A DNA stretch of 64,000 nt from Bacillota bacterium. Its GTDB lineage: Bacteria > Bacillota > Ch66 > Ch109. A program made the position numbers and the translations under genes. The stretch covers positions 46,020 through 110,019 of the forward strand of contig JABLWZ010000015.1 in NCBI GenBank assembly GCA_013178275.1, written 5' to 3'. The notes under the pieces were generated by a model. It had not been told where the DNA came from. It made no database searches and saw only the letters and a program-made list of their open reading frames with translations. Shown in pieces: positions 1 to 8,579 of this stretch (positions within the stretch are counted from its first letter, which is position 1; each line of letters opens with the position of its first letter).

Positions 1-1137
1 GCCAGGGCGGCGCAGGATAGGCACGGGATCAGCGTGACCGCTTACAGCTGCGAGGGATACAAGGGGGTCAGCCAATCCGCCGGGCACCACATCGCCAACA
101 ACGGGCTGATGGAGTGGGTGATCGGCCAGGGAGAACTGGAGCAGCCGCCGAGCAACTATTCGATCAACATCCTGGGCGAGTACAACATCGGCGGCGACGG
201 CTGGGAGGTCGATCGGGTCTTAAAGGAGATAGGTTATAACGTCGTGGCGGTGATGACCGGCGACGGCTCCTATGAAGAACTGAAAAACGCTCACGTGGCG
301 GAGCTCAACCTGGTGCAGTGCCACCGCTCCATCAACTATATAGCCGACATGCTGGAGCGAAAGTATGGGACCCCCTGGTTGAAGGTCAACTTTATCGGTC
401 TGCGGTCCACCGCCGAGTCCCTGAGGAACATGGCCCTCTATTTCGGGGACCAGGAACTGATCGCCCGGACCGAGGAGGTTATAGCGAGGGAACTCGCACG
501 GGTGGAGCCGGTGATGGACTTTTATCGCCGGGTCTGCACCGGGAAGACCGCGTTCTGTTTTGTGGGCGGATCGAGGGGGCACCATTACCAGGGACTGTTT
601 GCCGAGCTGGGGGTCGAAACGGTGCTGGCGGGTTATGAGTTTGCCCATCGGGACGACTATGAGGGCCGAGACGTGATACCCGAGATAAGACCTGACGCCG
701 ACAGCAAAAACATCCCAGACCTGCACATCACTCCCGATGAGGAGCGGTTTCGGCTGAAGATCCCCCGGGAGAGGATGGAAGAGTTGAAGGCAATAATACC
801 CCTCAGCAGTTATCAGGGGATGATAACCGAGATGAAGGATGGAAGCTTGATTATCGACGACCTGAACCACTACGAGACCGAGGAGTTTATAAAGCTCCTG
901 CACCCGGATATCTTCGCCTCGGGGATCAAGGACAAGTACGTGGTCCAGAAGATGGGAATACCCGCGAAACAGCTCCATTCTTACGACTACAGCGGTCCTT
1001 ACGCCGGGTTCAACGGGGCGGTGAAGTTCGCGGAAGACATCAGCATGTGCTTCACCTCACCCACCTGGAGTTATATCGTCCCGCCTTGGAAAGACCAGCC
1101 CTTACTGGAAGGGGCGGTGCTGGAAGGAGAGAGCTGA
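1..1137 (+). CDS. nifD: Nitrogenase molybdenum-iron protein alpha chain, 5' truncated by window edge
   Basis: This is the C-terminal three quarters or so of NifD, the FeMo-cofactor-carrying subunit of dinitrogenase. The frame is open from base 1, so the N-terminus with the P-cluster cysteines lies outside the window. Visible landmarks are the SQSAGHHIAN segment (FeMo-co-proximal His), GGSRGHH (cofactor-pocket Arg region) and LHSYDYSGPYAGF (the homocitrate/FeMo-co His ligand). Between GYEFAHRDDYEGR and the HSYDY motif is the extra segment of about 50 residues (DADSKNIPD...) typical of clostridial group II NifD. No anfG/vnfG gene separates it from nifK (1-bp gap), which argues for a molybdenum enzyme. 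The nifH and nifI genes expected upstream are not in view. Confidence 0.97.
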   Translation, partial: ARAAQDRHGISVTAYSCEGYKGVSQSAGHHIANNGLMEWVIGQGELEQPPSNYSINILGEYNIGGDGWEVDRVLKEIGYNVVAVMTGDGSYEELKNAHVAELNLVQCHRSINYIADMLERKYGTPWLKVNFIGLRSTAESLRNMALYFGDQELIARTEEVIARELARVEPVMDFYRRVCTGKTAFCFVGGSRGHHYQGLFAELGVETVLAGYEFAHRDDYEGRDVIPEIRPDADSKNIPDLHITPDEERFRLKIPRERMEELKAIIPLSSYQGMITEMKDGSLIIDDLNHYETEEFIKLLHPDIFASGIKDKYVVQKMGIPAKQLHSYDYSGPYAGFNGAVKFAEDISMCFTSPTWSYIVPPWKDQPLLEGAVLEGES

Positions 1138-1138
1138 T

Positions 1139-2524
1139 ATGTTAGACAGTACGCCAAAAGAGATAAGAGAGCGCGCCGGCGGATTGATCAACCCCGCCAA
1201 GACCTGTCAGCCGATTGGCGCCATGTACGCCGCACTCGGCATTCACCGGTGCCTGCCCCACAGCCACGGCTCCCAGGGGTGCTGCTCCTACCACCGGATG
1301 CATCTGAGCCGCCACTTCCGCGACCCGGTCATGGCTTCCACCAGTTCCTTCACGGAAGGGGCCTCGGTGTTCGGCGGGGGCGCCAACTTAAAGACCGCGA
1401 TCAAGACTGTTTTTTCGGTCTACGACCCTGACCTTATCGCCGTTCACACCACCTGTCTGTCGGAAACCATCGGCGATGACATACCTACCCTGGTCAGGAC
1501 GGCGGAGGTTCCGGCCGGAAAACTGGTGATACACGCGAATACCCCCAGCTACCAGGGCTCTCACGTGACCGGGTTTTCCAACATGACCCGGGCGATGGTC
1601 GACTACCTGGCGGAGGTCACCGCAGGAACGAAAAAAGACCAGGTCAACATCCTGCCCGGGTTCTTAAACCCGGGGGATATGCGGGAGATAAAGCGGATCG
1701 CCGGGCTGATGGCTGACCGGTATGTAATGTTTCCTGACACCTCGGGGGTGGTCGATTCACCCATCACCGGCCGTTTCGAGATGTATCCCCGGGGTGGAGC
1801 CAGGGTAAAGGATATCGCTGACTCGGGGAATTCGATGCTGACTATCGCCCTGGGGCACTATGCCGCCGAGGACGCGGCCAACCTGCTGGAGAGGAAGTGC
1901 CGGGTCCCTTACCGGGTCCTAAAAACCCCGATCGGGGTCAGGGCCACCGACCGGCTGCTGATGGCCCTGAGAAACGCCTTTGTACGTGAGGTGCCTTACG
2001 AGCTGGAGGAGGAGCGGGGGCAGCTGGTGGACATCATGACTGACACCCACTTTCACTTCCACGGCAAGCGAGTGGCGATCTTCGGCGATCCCGACCTGGT
2101 GATGGGCCTGACCGAGTTTCTCCTCAGCCTGGGTATGAAGCCGATCCATGTCCTGACCGGCACCCCTGGGGGGACGGTGGCCAGCAGCAGTGGGGTCTTC
2201 GAGCAGGGGGTAAAGGAGATGCTGGAGGAAGCGGGCGTGGAGGGAAGAGTCAAGGCGGGCGGGGACCTGTTCGAACTGCACCAGTGGATAAAGAACGAAC
2301 CGGTCGACCTGCTGATAGGAAGCACCTACGGCAAGTACATCGCCCGGGCGGAAGACGTGCCCTTCGTGAGGGTGGGGTTCCCGATCCTCGACCGCAGCGT
2401 CCACTCCTACCTGCCGGTGGTCGGGTACCGGGGAGCCATGCGGCTCCTGGAGATGATCAGCGGCGCGCTGCTGGACCGGGCTGACCGGGATGCCCGGGAC
2501 GAGGACTTCGAACTGGTGATGTAA
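1139..2524 (+). CDS. nifK: Nitrogenase molybdenum-iron protein beta chain
   Basis: This 461-residue NifK pairs with NifD to form dinitrogenase and shares the P-cluster. Candidate P-cluster cysteines are in KTCQPIGA, HGSQGCCSY and HTTCLSET, followed by the conserved VTGFSNM segment. The protein is short at the N-terminus, as in Clostridium pasteurianum and unlike the roughly 520-residue proteobacterial form. It starts 1 bp after the nifD stop, so translation is probably coupled. The assignment is firm on motifs and gene order. Confidence 0.97.
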   Translation: MLDSTPKEIRERAGGLINPAKTCQPIGAMYAALGIHRCLPHSHGSQGCCSYHRMHLSRHFRDPVMASTSSFTEGASVFGGGANLKTAIKTVFSVYDPDLIAVHTTCLSETIGDDIPTLVRTAEVPAGKLVIHANTPSYQGSHVTGFSNMTRAMVDYLAEVTAGTKKDQVNILPGFLNPGDMREIKRIAGLMADRYVMFPDTSGVVDSPITGRFEMYPRGGARVKDIADSGNSMLTIALGHYAAEDAANLLERKCRVPYRVLKTPIGVRATDRLLMALRNAFVREVPYELEEERGQLVDIMTDTHFHFHGKRVAIFGDPDLVMGLTEFLLSLGMKPIHVLTGTPGGTVASSSGVFEQGVKEMLEEAGVEGRVKAGGDLFELHQWIKNEPVDLLIGSTYGKYIARAEDVPFVRVGFPILDRSVHSYLPVVGYRGAMRLLEMISGALLDRADRDARDEDFELVM

Positions 2525-2550
2525 CATCTTTAATCGTGAGGTGAAAGACT

Positions 2551-3906
2551 ATGCCTTCCGGCCAGACATCCGCGATAATCCGCGAACGACAGGATTTTAT
2601 AAACGTCAAGGGAAAACAGAGCAGCCGTTTGAGGTGTGAGGCTGACAGCATCGCCGGCTGCGTGAGCCAGAGGGCCTGTGTATACTGCGGGGCGAGGGTG
2701 GTTTTAAACCCGATCACCGATGCCATCCACCTGGTCCACGGACCGATCGGGTGCGCCAGCTATACCTGGGACATCCGGGGGAGCCTGAGCAGCGGCCCGG
2801 AACTGAACCGCCTGAGCTTTTCCACCGATCTGAAGGAAAACGACGTGATCTTCGGGGGTGAAAGAAAACTCGCACGCGCGATCGATGAACTGGTAAAAAA
2901 GTACCGGGCACGGCTGGTCTTCGTGTACTCCACCTGTATCGTCGGGGTAATCGGGGACGACCTGGAGGCGGTCTGTAAAGCGGCGGCCCGGAAGCACGGC
3001 ATAGAGGTGATCCCAGTCGAGTCCAGCGGCTTCATCGGCAACAAGTCGGAGGGCTACCGGGCCGCCTGTGACGCGCTGCTGCGGTTGATCAAACCTCAGG
3101 ACTGGGATAAGGAGCAGGCGACCAGGAGCATAAACTACCTGGGCGACTTCAACCTGGCGGGGGAGTCCTGGATAATCAACGACTACCTCGAACGGATCGG
3201 GATAAAGGTCAACGTAACGTTTACCGGAGACTCCACCTATGAGTCCCTGAAGACCGCTGTCAACGCCTCCCTGAATACAGTTCAGTGCGCCGGGTCGATG
3301 TACTACCTGGCGGCGAAGATGCGGGAGCTTTACCAGATACCCTACATCAACGTCTCCTTCCTGGGGATCGAAGACACCTCGGAATCCCTGAGGAGGATAG
3401 CCGCGGAGATAGGCAGCGCGGAGACCCGGCGCCAGGCGGAGGAACTGATCTGTCAGGAGACGGCCCGGGTAAGGCCCGCGATCGAGGAATACCGCCGGAG
3501 ACTGCAGGGTAAAAAGGCGGCGGTGTATGTGGGTGGCGGTTTCAAGGCCATCTCCCTGATCAAGCAGTTTCGTGAAATCGGCATCGACGTGGTGATGGTG
3601 GGGACCCAGACCGGGCGCCAGGAAGAATACGACACCATCAACGACCTGGTCGACGAGGGCACAGTGGTCCTGGACGACGCCAACCCGGCGGAGCTGGAGA
3701 AGTTCATGAAGGAAAGAGGGGCCAACCTGCTGGTGGGCGGGGTCAAGGAACGTCCCCTGGCGTATAAGCTGGGGGTGGCATTCATAGACCACAACCACGA
3801 CCGCAAGCATCCCCTGAGCGGCTATGTGGGAGCGGTCAACTTCGCCCGCGAGGTTTACTCGACAGCCTGCTCCCCGGTCTGGAAGTACCTGGAGGCAGAA
3901 AAATAA
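2551..3906 (+). CDS. nifE: Nitrogenase FeMo-cofactor assembly scaffold NifE
   Basis: NifE is the alpha-like half of the NifEN scaffold, on which the NifB product matures to FeMo-co. The 451-residue protein keeps the cluster-ligand region (RACVYCGARVVLNP, then HGPIGCASYTWDIRG) and a later YSTCIVGVIGDD segment. It is distinguished from NifD by the N-terminal CVYCGAR motif and by lacking the HSYDY cofactor motif. The start ATG follows a GTGAGG-type ribosome site 26 bp after nifK. The DKEN order with tight spacing indicates a single operon. Confidence 0.95.
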   Translation: MPSGQTSAIIRERQDFINVKGKQSSRLRCEADSIAGCVSQRACVYCGARVVLNPITDAIHLVHGPIGCASYTWDIRGSLSSGPELNRLSFSTDLKENDVIFGGERKLARAIDELVKKYRARLVFVYSTCIVGVIGDDLEAVCKAAARKHGIEVIPVESSGFIGNKSEGYRAACDALLRLIKPQDWDKEQATRSINYLGDFNLAGESWIINDYLERIGIKVNVTFTGDSTYESLKTAVNASLNTVQCAGSMYYLAAKMRELYQIPYINVSFLGIEDTSESLRRIAAEIGSAETRRQAEELICQETARVRPAIEEYRRRLQGKKAAVYVGGGFKAISLIKQFREIGIDVVMVGTQTGRQEEYDTINDLVDEGTVVLDDANPAELEKFMKERGANLLVGGVKERPLAYKLGVAFIDHNHDRKHPLSGYVGAVNFAREVYSTACSPVWKYLEAEK

Positions 3907-3927
3907 CGGTTTCAGGAGGTGATACCG

Positions 3928-5340
3928 ATGGAGATCGTAAAAACCCAGGCCAACCAGCCTTATCGCAGTGTAAACGAGAACCCCTGCCATATGTGCATGC
4001 CCCTGGGGGGAATCCTGGCCTTCGCCGGGATCGAGCAGTCGATGGTGATGCTGCACGGTTCGCAGGGATGCAGCACCTACATGCGCCGCCATATTGCCGA
4101 GCATTTCAACGAACCGATCGATGTGGCCTCCTCCTCCCTGAACGAGAAGGGGACCATTTACGGGGGGGAGGCCAACCTTAAAAAAGGCCTCGACAACCTG
4201 ATGCAGCTGTACCAGCCGAAACTCATCGGGGTGCTGACCACCTGCCTGGCGGAGACCATCGGGGAGGACGTCGACCGGATAACCCTGGATTACAAGCGGG
4301 AGAGGGGAATGGATGACTTTCCGCTGGTATCGGCTCCGACACCCGGGTACGGGGGAACCCATACCGAGGGTTACTGGCAGGCGCTGAGAAAGATAGTGAC
4401 GGGTGTCGCCTCAAAGCCAGAGAGCCGCCCGGGGGTAAATATAATCGTTCCCAACCTGAGTCCCGCCGATGTCCGGGAGATCAAACGGGTGCTCGGGCTG
4501 CTGCAGGTGGATTTTACCATGTTTCCAGACGTTTCCGAAAACCTCGACCGCCCATGGGCAAGACCGTATCAAAAGGTCGCCCAGGGAGGGACCCGAATCG
4601 AGGACCTGAAGCGGATGCCGGGGGCCAGGGCCACCATAGAGATGAGCCTGACCGTAGATGACGCCTTGTCTCCCGGACAGTACCTGAAGGATGAGTGGAG
4701 GGTTCCTCTTTATCGGGTTCCGGTACCCATAGGGATCGAAAACACCGACCGCTTCATCGAGGTCGTATCGGGAATCACCGGCGCCAGCGTTCCCCAAAGC
4801 CTGAAAGACGAGAGGGGCAGGCTTCTCGACTGCATGGTCGACTCCCACAAGTACAACTCCCGGGGACGGGCGGTGGTTTTCGGAGAACCCGACCTGGTAC
4901 ACCCGATCGTAGCGACCTGCCGGGAGAACGGTATCCACCCGGTTATAGCAGCCACCGGAGGCCGGAGCAAAAAACTGACCGAATTGATAGACGCCTTTCC
5001 CTCGGAGGCAGGACAGACCATCTACCTGGATGAGGCCGATTTTATGGGGATGCTGGAAAAGGGCCGCGCCGCCGGGGTCAACCTGGCCATAGGCCACTCG
5101 GGCGGAAAGTTCCTGGAGGAAAAAGAGGACATCCCGCTGATCAGGGTGGGTTTCCCTATCCACGATCGTACCGGAGGCCAGCGGGTGATGTCGGTCGGGT
5201 ACACCGGCACCGCCATGTTCCTCGACCGGGTCACCAACGCCCTGCTGGAGAGCCTGCACCGGAACTACCGCATCTCGATGTATCAGCAGTATTACCAGGG
5301 GTACCGCAAGCGGCCGGTAGTGTTAAGAAAGCGACGGTGA
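3928..5340 (+). CDS. nifN: Nitrogenase FeMo-cofactor assembly scaffold NifN
   Basis: NifN is the beta-like half of the NifEN scaffold. It carries CHMCMPLGG near the N-terminus, HGSQGCSTY and LTTCLAETIGED, resembling NifK but lacking the full P-cluster set. I place the start at ATG 3928 because AGGAGGT at 3914-3920 sits 7 bp upstream; the frame also has a GTG at 3919 inside that site. The stop overlaps the nifB start (GTGA, 5337-5340). About 470 residues, normal for the family. Confidence 0.93.
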   Translation: MEIVKTQANQPYRSVNENPCHMCMPLGGILAFAGIEQSMVMLHGSQGCSTYMRRHIAEHFNEPIDVASSSLNEKGTIYGGEANLKKGLDNLMQLYQPKLIGVLTTCLAETIGEDVDRITLDYKRERGMDDFPLVSAPTPGYGGTHTEGYWQALRKIVTGVASKPESRPGVNIIVPNLSPADVREIKRVLGLLQVDFTMFPDVSENLDRPWARPYQKVAQGGTRIEDLKRMPGARATIEMSLTVDDALSPGQYLKDEWRVPLYRVPVPIGIENTDRFIEVVSGITGASVPQSLKDERGRLLDCMVDSHKYNSRGRAVVFGEPDLVHPIVATCRENGIHPVIAATGGRSKKLTELIDAFPSEAGQTIYLDEADFMGMLEKGRAAGVNLAIGHSGGKFLEEKEDIPLIRVGFPIHDRTGGQRVMSVGYTGTAMFLDRVTNALLESLHRNYRISMYQQYYQGYRKRPVVLRKRR

Positions 5341-6593
5341 AAAGTATGGAATGCTTGCGTGCAGCGGGAAATCACCCGTGCTATTCCTCGACCGCGGCAA
5401 AAGACCACGCCCGGATGCATCTCCCGGTGGCTCCCCGGTGCAACATCAAATGCAGCTACTGCAATAGAAAGTTTGACTGCGCCAATGAAAGCCGGCCCGG
5501 GGTGACCAGCGAGGTGCTGACTCCAGCTGCTGCCCGGGAAAAATATGAAATACTCAGGAAACACATCAAGAATCTCAGTGTGGTCGGGATAGCCGGCCCG
5601 GGAGACGCGCTGGCCAACTGGCGGGAGACCAGGGAATCGCTGCAGTTGATCCGGGAGATCGATCCCCAGGTCCTCTTCTGCCTCTCCACCAACGGCCTGA
5701 TGCTGCCCGACCTCGCCCCGGAGATACTCGAACTGGGCATAAGGCACGTCACCGTTACAGTGAACTGTTTGGAACCAGAAATCGGGGCCAAGATCTATGA
5801 GCACGTGATTTACCGGGGGAAGACCTACCGGGGCCCGGCGGGCGCCGGGATACTGATAGAGAACCAGCTGGCCGGCCTGGAGCACCTGGCCCGGCGCGGG
5901 GTTCTGGTCAAGGTGAATACTGTGATGATCGAGGGGATAAACGATTGCCACCTGCCCGAGGTGGTGAAGCGGGTGAAAGAGATGGGGGCCTTCATTTCCA
6001 ACATTATGCCCCTGATACCCGCTCCCGGGAGCGCGTTTGCCTCGATGGCCCAGACCAGCCGCCGGGAACTGGACCGCATGCGGGAGATCTGCCAGTCCCA
6101 CCTGCGCCAGATGCGCCACTGCCAGCAGTGCCGGGCGGACGCCGTGGGCCTGCTGCACGAAGACCTCTCCCGGGAGTTCTCTTCCACAGCGATAGATCCG
6201 ACGGTCACGGGGTTCCCGAGGGCGGAACCTTCAGGGAAAGGGCGTTATACAATAGCGGTGGCCTCGAGAAACGGTAAGCTGATCGATCTCCACTTCGGGC
6301 ACGCGGAGGAGTTCGCGATTTTCCAGGGAGACGAAAAGGGGTTCGTCCTGACCGGAACCAGGAAGGCCAACCGATACTGCCAGGGAGACGACCTTTGTGG
6401 GGAACGGGAACTGGCTCGCGAGACTGTAATCGACATGATCGGGGACTGCGACGCGGTTCTATCCATGAGGATAGGCTACCACCCCAAGCAGAGGCTTGAT
6501 CAACGGGGGGTATTGGCCGTTGAGACCTGCGATACCGTGGAGAACGGGTTGAACTATGCTCTCCGGGAGCTGCTGAAACGGGAAGCGGTATAA
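5337..6593 (+). CDS. nifB: FeMo-cofactor biosynthesis radical SAM protein NifB with C-terminal NifX-like domain
   Basis: NifB makes NifB-co, the 8Fe-9S-C precursor of FeMo-co, from [4Fe-4S] units and SAM. The radical-SAM CX3CX2C is CNIKCSYC (about residues 35-42), followed by FDCANESRPGV with the conserved ExRP. After about residue 295 a second domain begins (GRYTIAVASRNGKLIDLHFGHAEEF), the NifX/dinitrogenase iron-molybdenum cofactor-binding fold. The protein is therefore the fused NifB-NifX form. The start is the GTG overlapping the nifN stop, or ATG 5346 three codons later; neither has a strong ribosome site, consistent with coupling. Confidence 0.95.
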   Translation: MKSMECLRAAGNHPCYSSTAAKDHARMHLPVAPRCNIKCSYCNRKFDCANESRPGVTSEVLTPAAAREKYEILRKHIKNLSVVGIAGPGDALANWRETRESLQLIREIDPQVLFCLSTNGLMLPDLAPEILELGIRHVTVTVNCLEPEIGAKIYEHVIYRGKTYRGPAGAGILIENQLAGLEHLARRGVLVKVNTVMIEGINDCHLPEVVKRVKEMGAFISNIMPLIPAPGSAFASMAQTSRRELDRMREICQSHLRQMRHCQQCRADAVGLLHEDLSREFSSTAIDPTVTGFPRAEPSGKGRYTIAVASRNGKLIDLHFGHAEEFAIFQGDEKGFVLTGTRKANRYCQGDDLCGERELARETVIDMIGDCDAVLSMRIGYHPKQRLDQRGVLAVETCDTVENGLNYALRELLKREAV

Positions 6594-6620
6594 ATACCAA
6601 ATGACAGGAGCGGGAGGATT

Positions 6621-6932
6621 ATGCAAAAACCTAAATACCATGCCTTCGTTTGTACCAGCTCAAAAATCAATGGACAGCAGAAGGGTTTTTGCTCTTCTAA
6701 GGACGGGGTCGAGATTGTCCAAAACCTGGTGGAAGAGATAGAAGAGCGGGACTTGAATGATTCGGTGATGGTTACCAATGTCGGGTGTTTTGGTATCTGC
6801 AGTTCAGGGCCGATCGTTGTGGTTTACCCGGAGGGGGTATGGTACAAAGAGGTCGCGGTGGATGACGTAACGGAAATAGTTGAGTCTCACTTCGAAAATG
6901 GGAAAGTGGTGGAGAGGCTCGAAATTAAATAA
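6621..6932 (+). CDS. Thioredoxin-like [2Fe-2S] ferredoxin, Clostridium pasteurianum type
   Basis: A 103-residue thioredoxin-fold [2Fe-2S] ferredoxin. Cys11, Cys24, Cys56 and Cys60 occupy the four cluster-ligand positions known from the C. pasteurianum protein. The spans FVCTSS, GFCSSK, VGCFGICSSGPIVVVYPEGVWY and the ESHFENGKVVERL tail closely follow that family. Its place directly after nifB supports a role as an electron carrier or cluster donor for nitrogenase or its maturation, as proposed for the clostridial protein; that role is inference. The ribosome site GGAGG lies just upstream of ATG 6621. Confidence 0.93.
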   Translation: MQKPKYHAFVCTSSKINGQQKGFCSSKDGVEIVQNLVEEIEERDLNDSVMVTNVGCFGICSSGPIVVVYPEGVWYKEVAVDDVTEIVESHFENGKVVERLEIK

Positions 6933-6963
6933 GGCATAAATCGATAACTGGGAGGGATTCCAA

Positions 6964-7587
6964 GTGATGGAGATAGCCGCCTTTGTTGGGGAAAACGGCA
7001 TAACCGCTGACCTTTTCGATAAAGGAAGGATCGTTGTTTACCAGAAGACCCGTGACAGCTGGGCTGAGGCGCGGGAGATGGAATTCCAGCTGGACCACGC
7101 TCTGGGCATCAAGGGGATGAGGCTGCAGATGCAGGACGCCATCAGTTTCTTAGACCAGTGCCGTTCATTCGTGGCCAGGACCGTATGCGGCATCGCTTAC
7201 CTGGAGCTCGACAAGAAGGGCTTCGATACCTGGGAATCCACCGGCCATCCAGCCGAGTTCCTGGACAGTATTCTTCGCAACCAGGAGGAAGAGGTGGGCA
7301 GCCCAGGGGTGGGCACTCCATCCCGGCCGTACCCGGTCGAGGTTGCTCCCGGGCGTTATCGCGTATCCATAAAGGAGATCCAGGAAAGCCCACAGGGGTA
7401 TACCTCGAAGCAGGCGCTGCAGCCGTTCCTTCGCAGTCAGAGGTTTGACCGGTTGGAGATCGAGTGTATCCATGTTCCACCGTGGATAGAGGCGGAAATA
7501 GCGAGTGGAGCTTACGGCGGTGAGGTGAATAAAGGCCCTGCGGAAACCATAATCTCCTTGACCCGGAGCGGGGAGAAGGATTTTTAA
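6964..7587 (+). CDS. AnfO-family nitrogenase accessory protein
   Basis: A 207-residue soluble protein with the AnfO family pattern: an N-terminal MEIAAFVGENGITADLF segment, a central FLDQCRSFVARTVCG with conserved cysteines, an acidic linker, then YRVSIKEIQESPQGYTSKQALQPFLR and a VPPWIEAE end. AnfO was named from iron-only nitrogenase clusters; here it follows a molybdenum-type nifDKENB set. Its molecular function is unknown. GTG 6964 is better spaced from GGAGG (6951-6955) than ATG 6967. A terminator follows, so this is probably the last gene of the nif operon. Confidence 0.8.
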   Translation: MMEIAAFVGENGITADLFDKGRIVVYQKTRDSWAEAREMEFQLDHALGIKGMRLQMQDAISFLDQCRSFVARTVCGIAYLELDKKGFDTWESTGHPAEFLDSILRNQEEEVGSPGVGTPSRPYPVEVAPGRYRVSIKEIQESPQGYTSKQALQPFLRSQRFDRLEIECIHVPPWIEAEIASGAYGGEVNKGPAETIISLTRSGEKDF

Positions 7588-7591
7588 GCTG

Positions 7592-7616
7592 AAAACCGGG
7601 AACGGCTGCGGTTTTT
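7592..7616 (+). terminator. Intrinsic terminator of the nif operon
   Basis: AAAACCG (7592-7598) pairs with CGGTTTT (7609-7615) around a 10-nt loop, followed by more T residues (TTTTTGTTT). It lies 5 bp after the AnfO-family stop codon. Confidence 0.75.
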
Positions 7617-7649
7617 GTTTGCTGTAAATATTCAAAAGGGGGTAACCCA

Positions 7650-8369
7650 ATGGGAAGAAGGCTTGTTTTGCCTATCGATTTCCAGTTGCAGTTTCGTACT
7701 GCCCACGGGATAGTTCTCGACCGACTGAGGGAGGCCATCGTGAGCGGGGTGTTGAAACCGGGTGAAAGGTTAATGGAGATGCAGTTGGCGGAGGATTTGG
7801 GAGTCAGCCGCACCCCTGTGCGAGAGGCCATGCGCAAGTTGGAACTGGAAGGGTTCGTTCACACAATACCCCGCAAGGGTATTTTCGTGGTGGATTACAC
7901 TGACAAGGACATCGTCGATACCTTTAAGGTGCGCCTGGCATTGGAGGTCCTGGCGGTGGAACTGGCGGTACCAAATATCACGGACGAGGATATTGAAAAA
8001 CTGATCGGCGTGCTGGAGGAGGAGGCTGAAAGCATTGAAAACAAGGAACTGGAGGACATGGTGCGTACCGACGAAAGGTTCCACGATATCATCCTTCAGG
8101 CCAGCGGCAACCGGCAGCTGCTTCAGATCGTGGTAAACCTGAGAGAGCAGATAAACCGTTTCCGCTTTGTTTCGGTTGGGGGCCGCGGCCGCAGCGAGGA
8201 GGTGCTGGTCGAACACCGGCTCATCATGGAAGGTTTAAGCTCCGGGGACGTGGAGCTGGCGGCGGAAAGAACCGCTGAACACATCAACAACACCCAGCAG
8301 GCTCTGCTGGCCGCGATCAAAAGAAGAGAAGACCAGCTCAAGGACGGGTATTATCTACCGATCAGATAA
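7650..8369 (+). CDS. GntR-family transcriptional regulator, FadR/FCD subfamily
   Basis: A 239-residue regulator. The N-terminal winged helix reads VLDRLREAIVSGVLKPGERL...LAEDLGVSRTPVREAMRKLELEGFV, the GntR signature. The C-terminal all-helical FCD ligand-binding domain includes FKVRLALEVLAVELA, DERFHDIILQASGN and EHRLIMEGL. FCD domains usually bind small organic acids through a metal site. It is flanked by terminators on both sides (7592-7616 and 8407-8437), so it is probably monocistronic. Whether it acts on the nif operon or on the phospholipase gene cannot be told from sequence. Confidence 0.92.
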   Translation: MGRRLVLPIDFQLQFRTAHGIVLDRLREAIVSGVLKPGERLMEMQLAEDLGVSRTPVREAMRKLELEGFVHTIPRKGIFVVDYTDKDIVDTFKVRLALEVLAVELAVPNITDEDIEKLIGVLEEEAESIENKELEDMVRTDERFHDIILQASGNRQLLQIVVNLREQINRFRFVSVGGRGRSEEVLVEHRLIMEGLSSGDVELAAERTAEHINNTQQALLAAIKRREDQLKDGYYLPIR

Positions 8370-8406
8370 AAAACATTAACAAACGCACATCATAAATCTC
8401 TTATGT

Positions 8407-8437
8407 AAGGCCGGTAATAAGGCCTTTCTACTTTTTT
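8407..8437 (+). terminator. Intrinsic terminator after the GntR/FCD gene
   Basis: AAGGCC (8407-8412) pairs with GGCCTT (8421-8426) around an 8-nt loop, followed by a T-rich tract ending in six T residues (8432-8437). Confidence 0.75.
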
Positions 8438-8462
8438 ACTGATTCTTTTATTGGTTTTAATC

Positions 8463-8538
8463 GTTACCAATGCTTAATAATTAATTAACAAATCATTAAA
8501 CGCGGATTCGATAAAACTTAATGTTTTAGTATTAGATT
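8463..8538 (+). promoter_or_regulatory. PhoP box series and promoter for the phospholipase C operon
   Basis: TTAA repeats begin at 8474, 8485, 8496 and 8518, all on one 11-bp lattice, with weaker copies at 8464 (TTAC, off by one) and 8507 (TTCG). A -10-like TAGATT starts at 8533, 15 bp after the last repeat. The same geometry recurs before pstC, pstS and phoH in this window. 11-bp-spaced TTAACA-like repeats are the established Bacillus PhoP site; assigning this site to PhoP is inference. Confidence 0.7.
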
Positions 8539-8579
8539 TAGGATAGGGTAGCAAAAAAGATTTCTGGGAGGAGGACGTT

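Noticed and set aside
2704..4362. Long open frame (552 codons) on the minus strand across nifE-nifN
   Set aside because: It is antisense to two well-recognised nif genes, has no family motif and has proline/glutamine-rich composition typical of an antisense frame in high-GC sequence.
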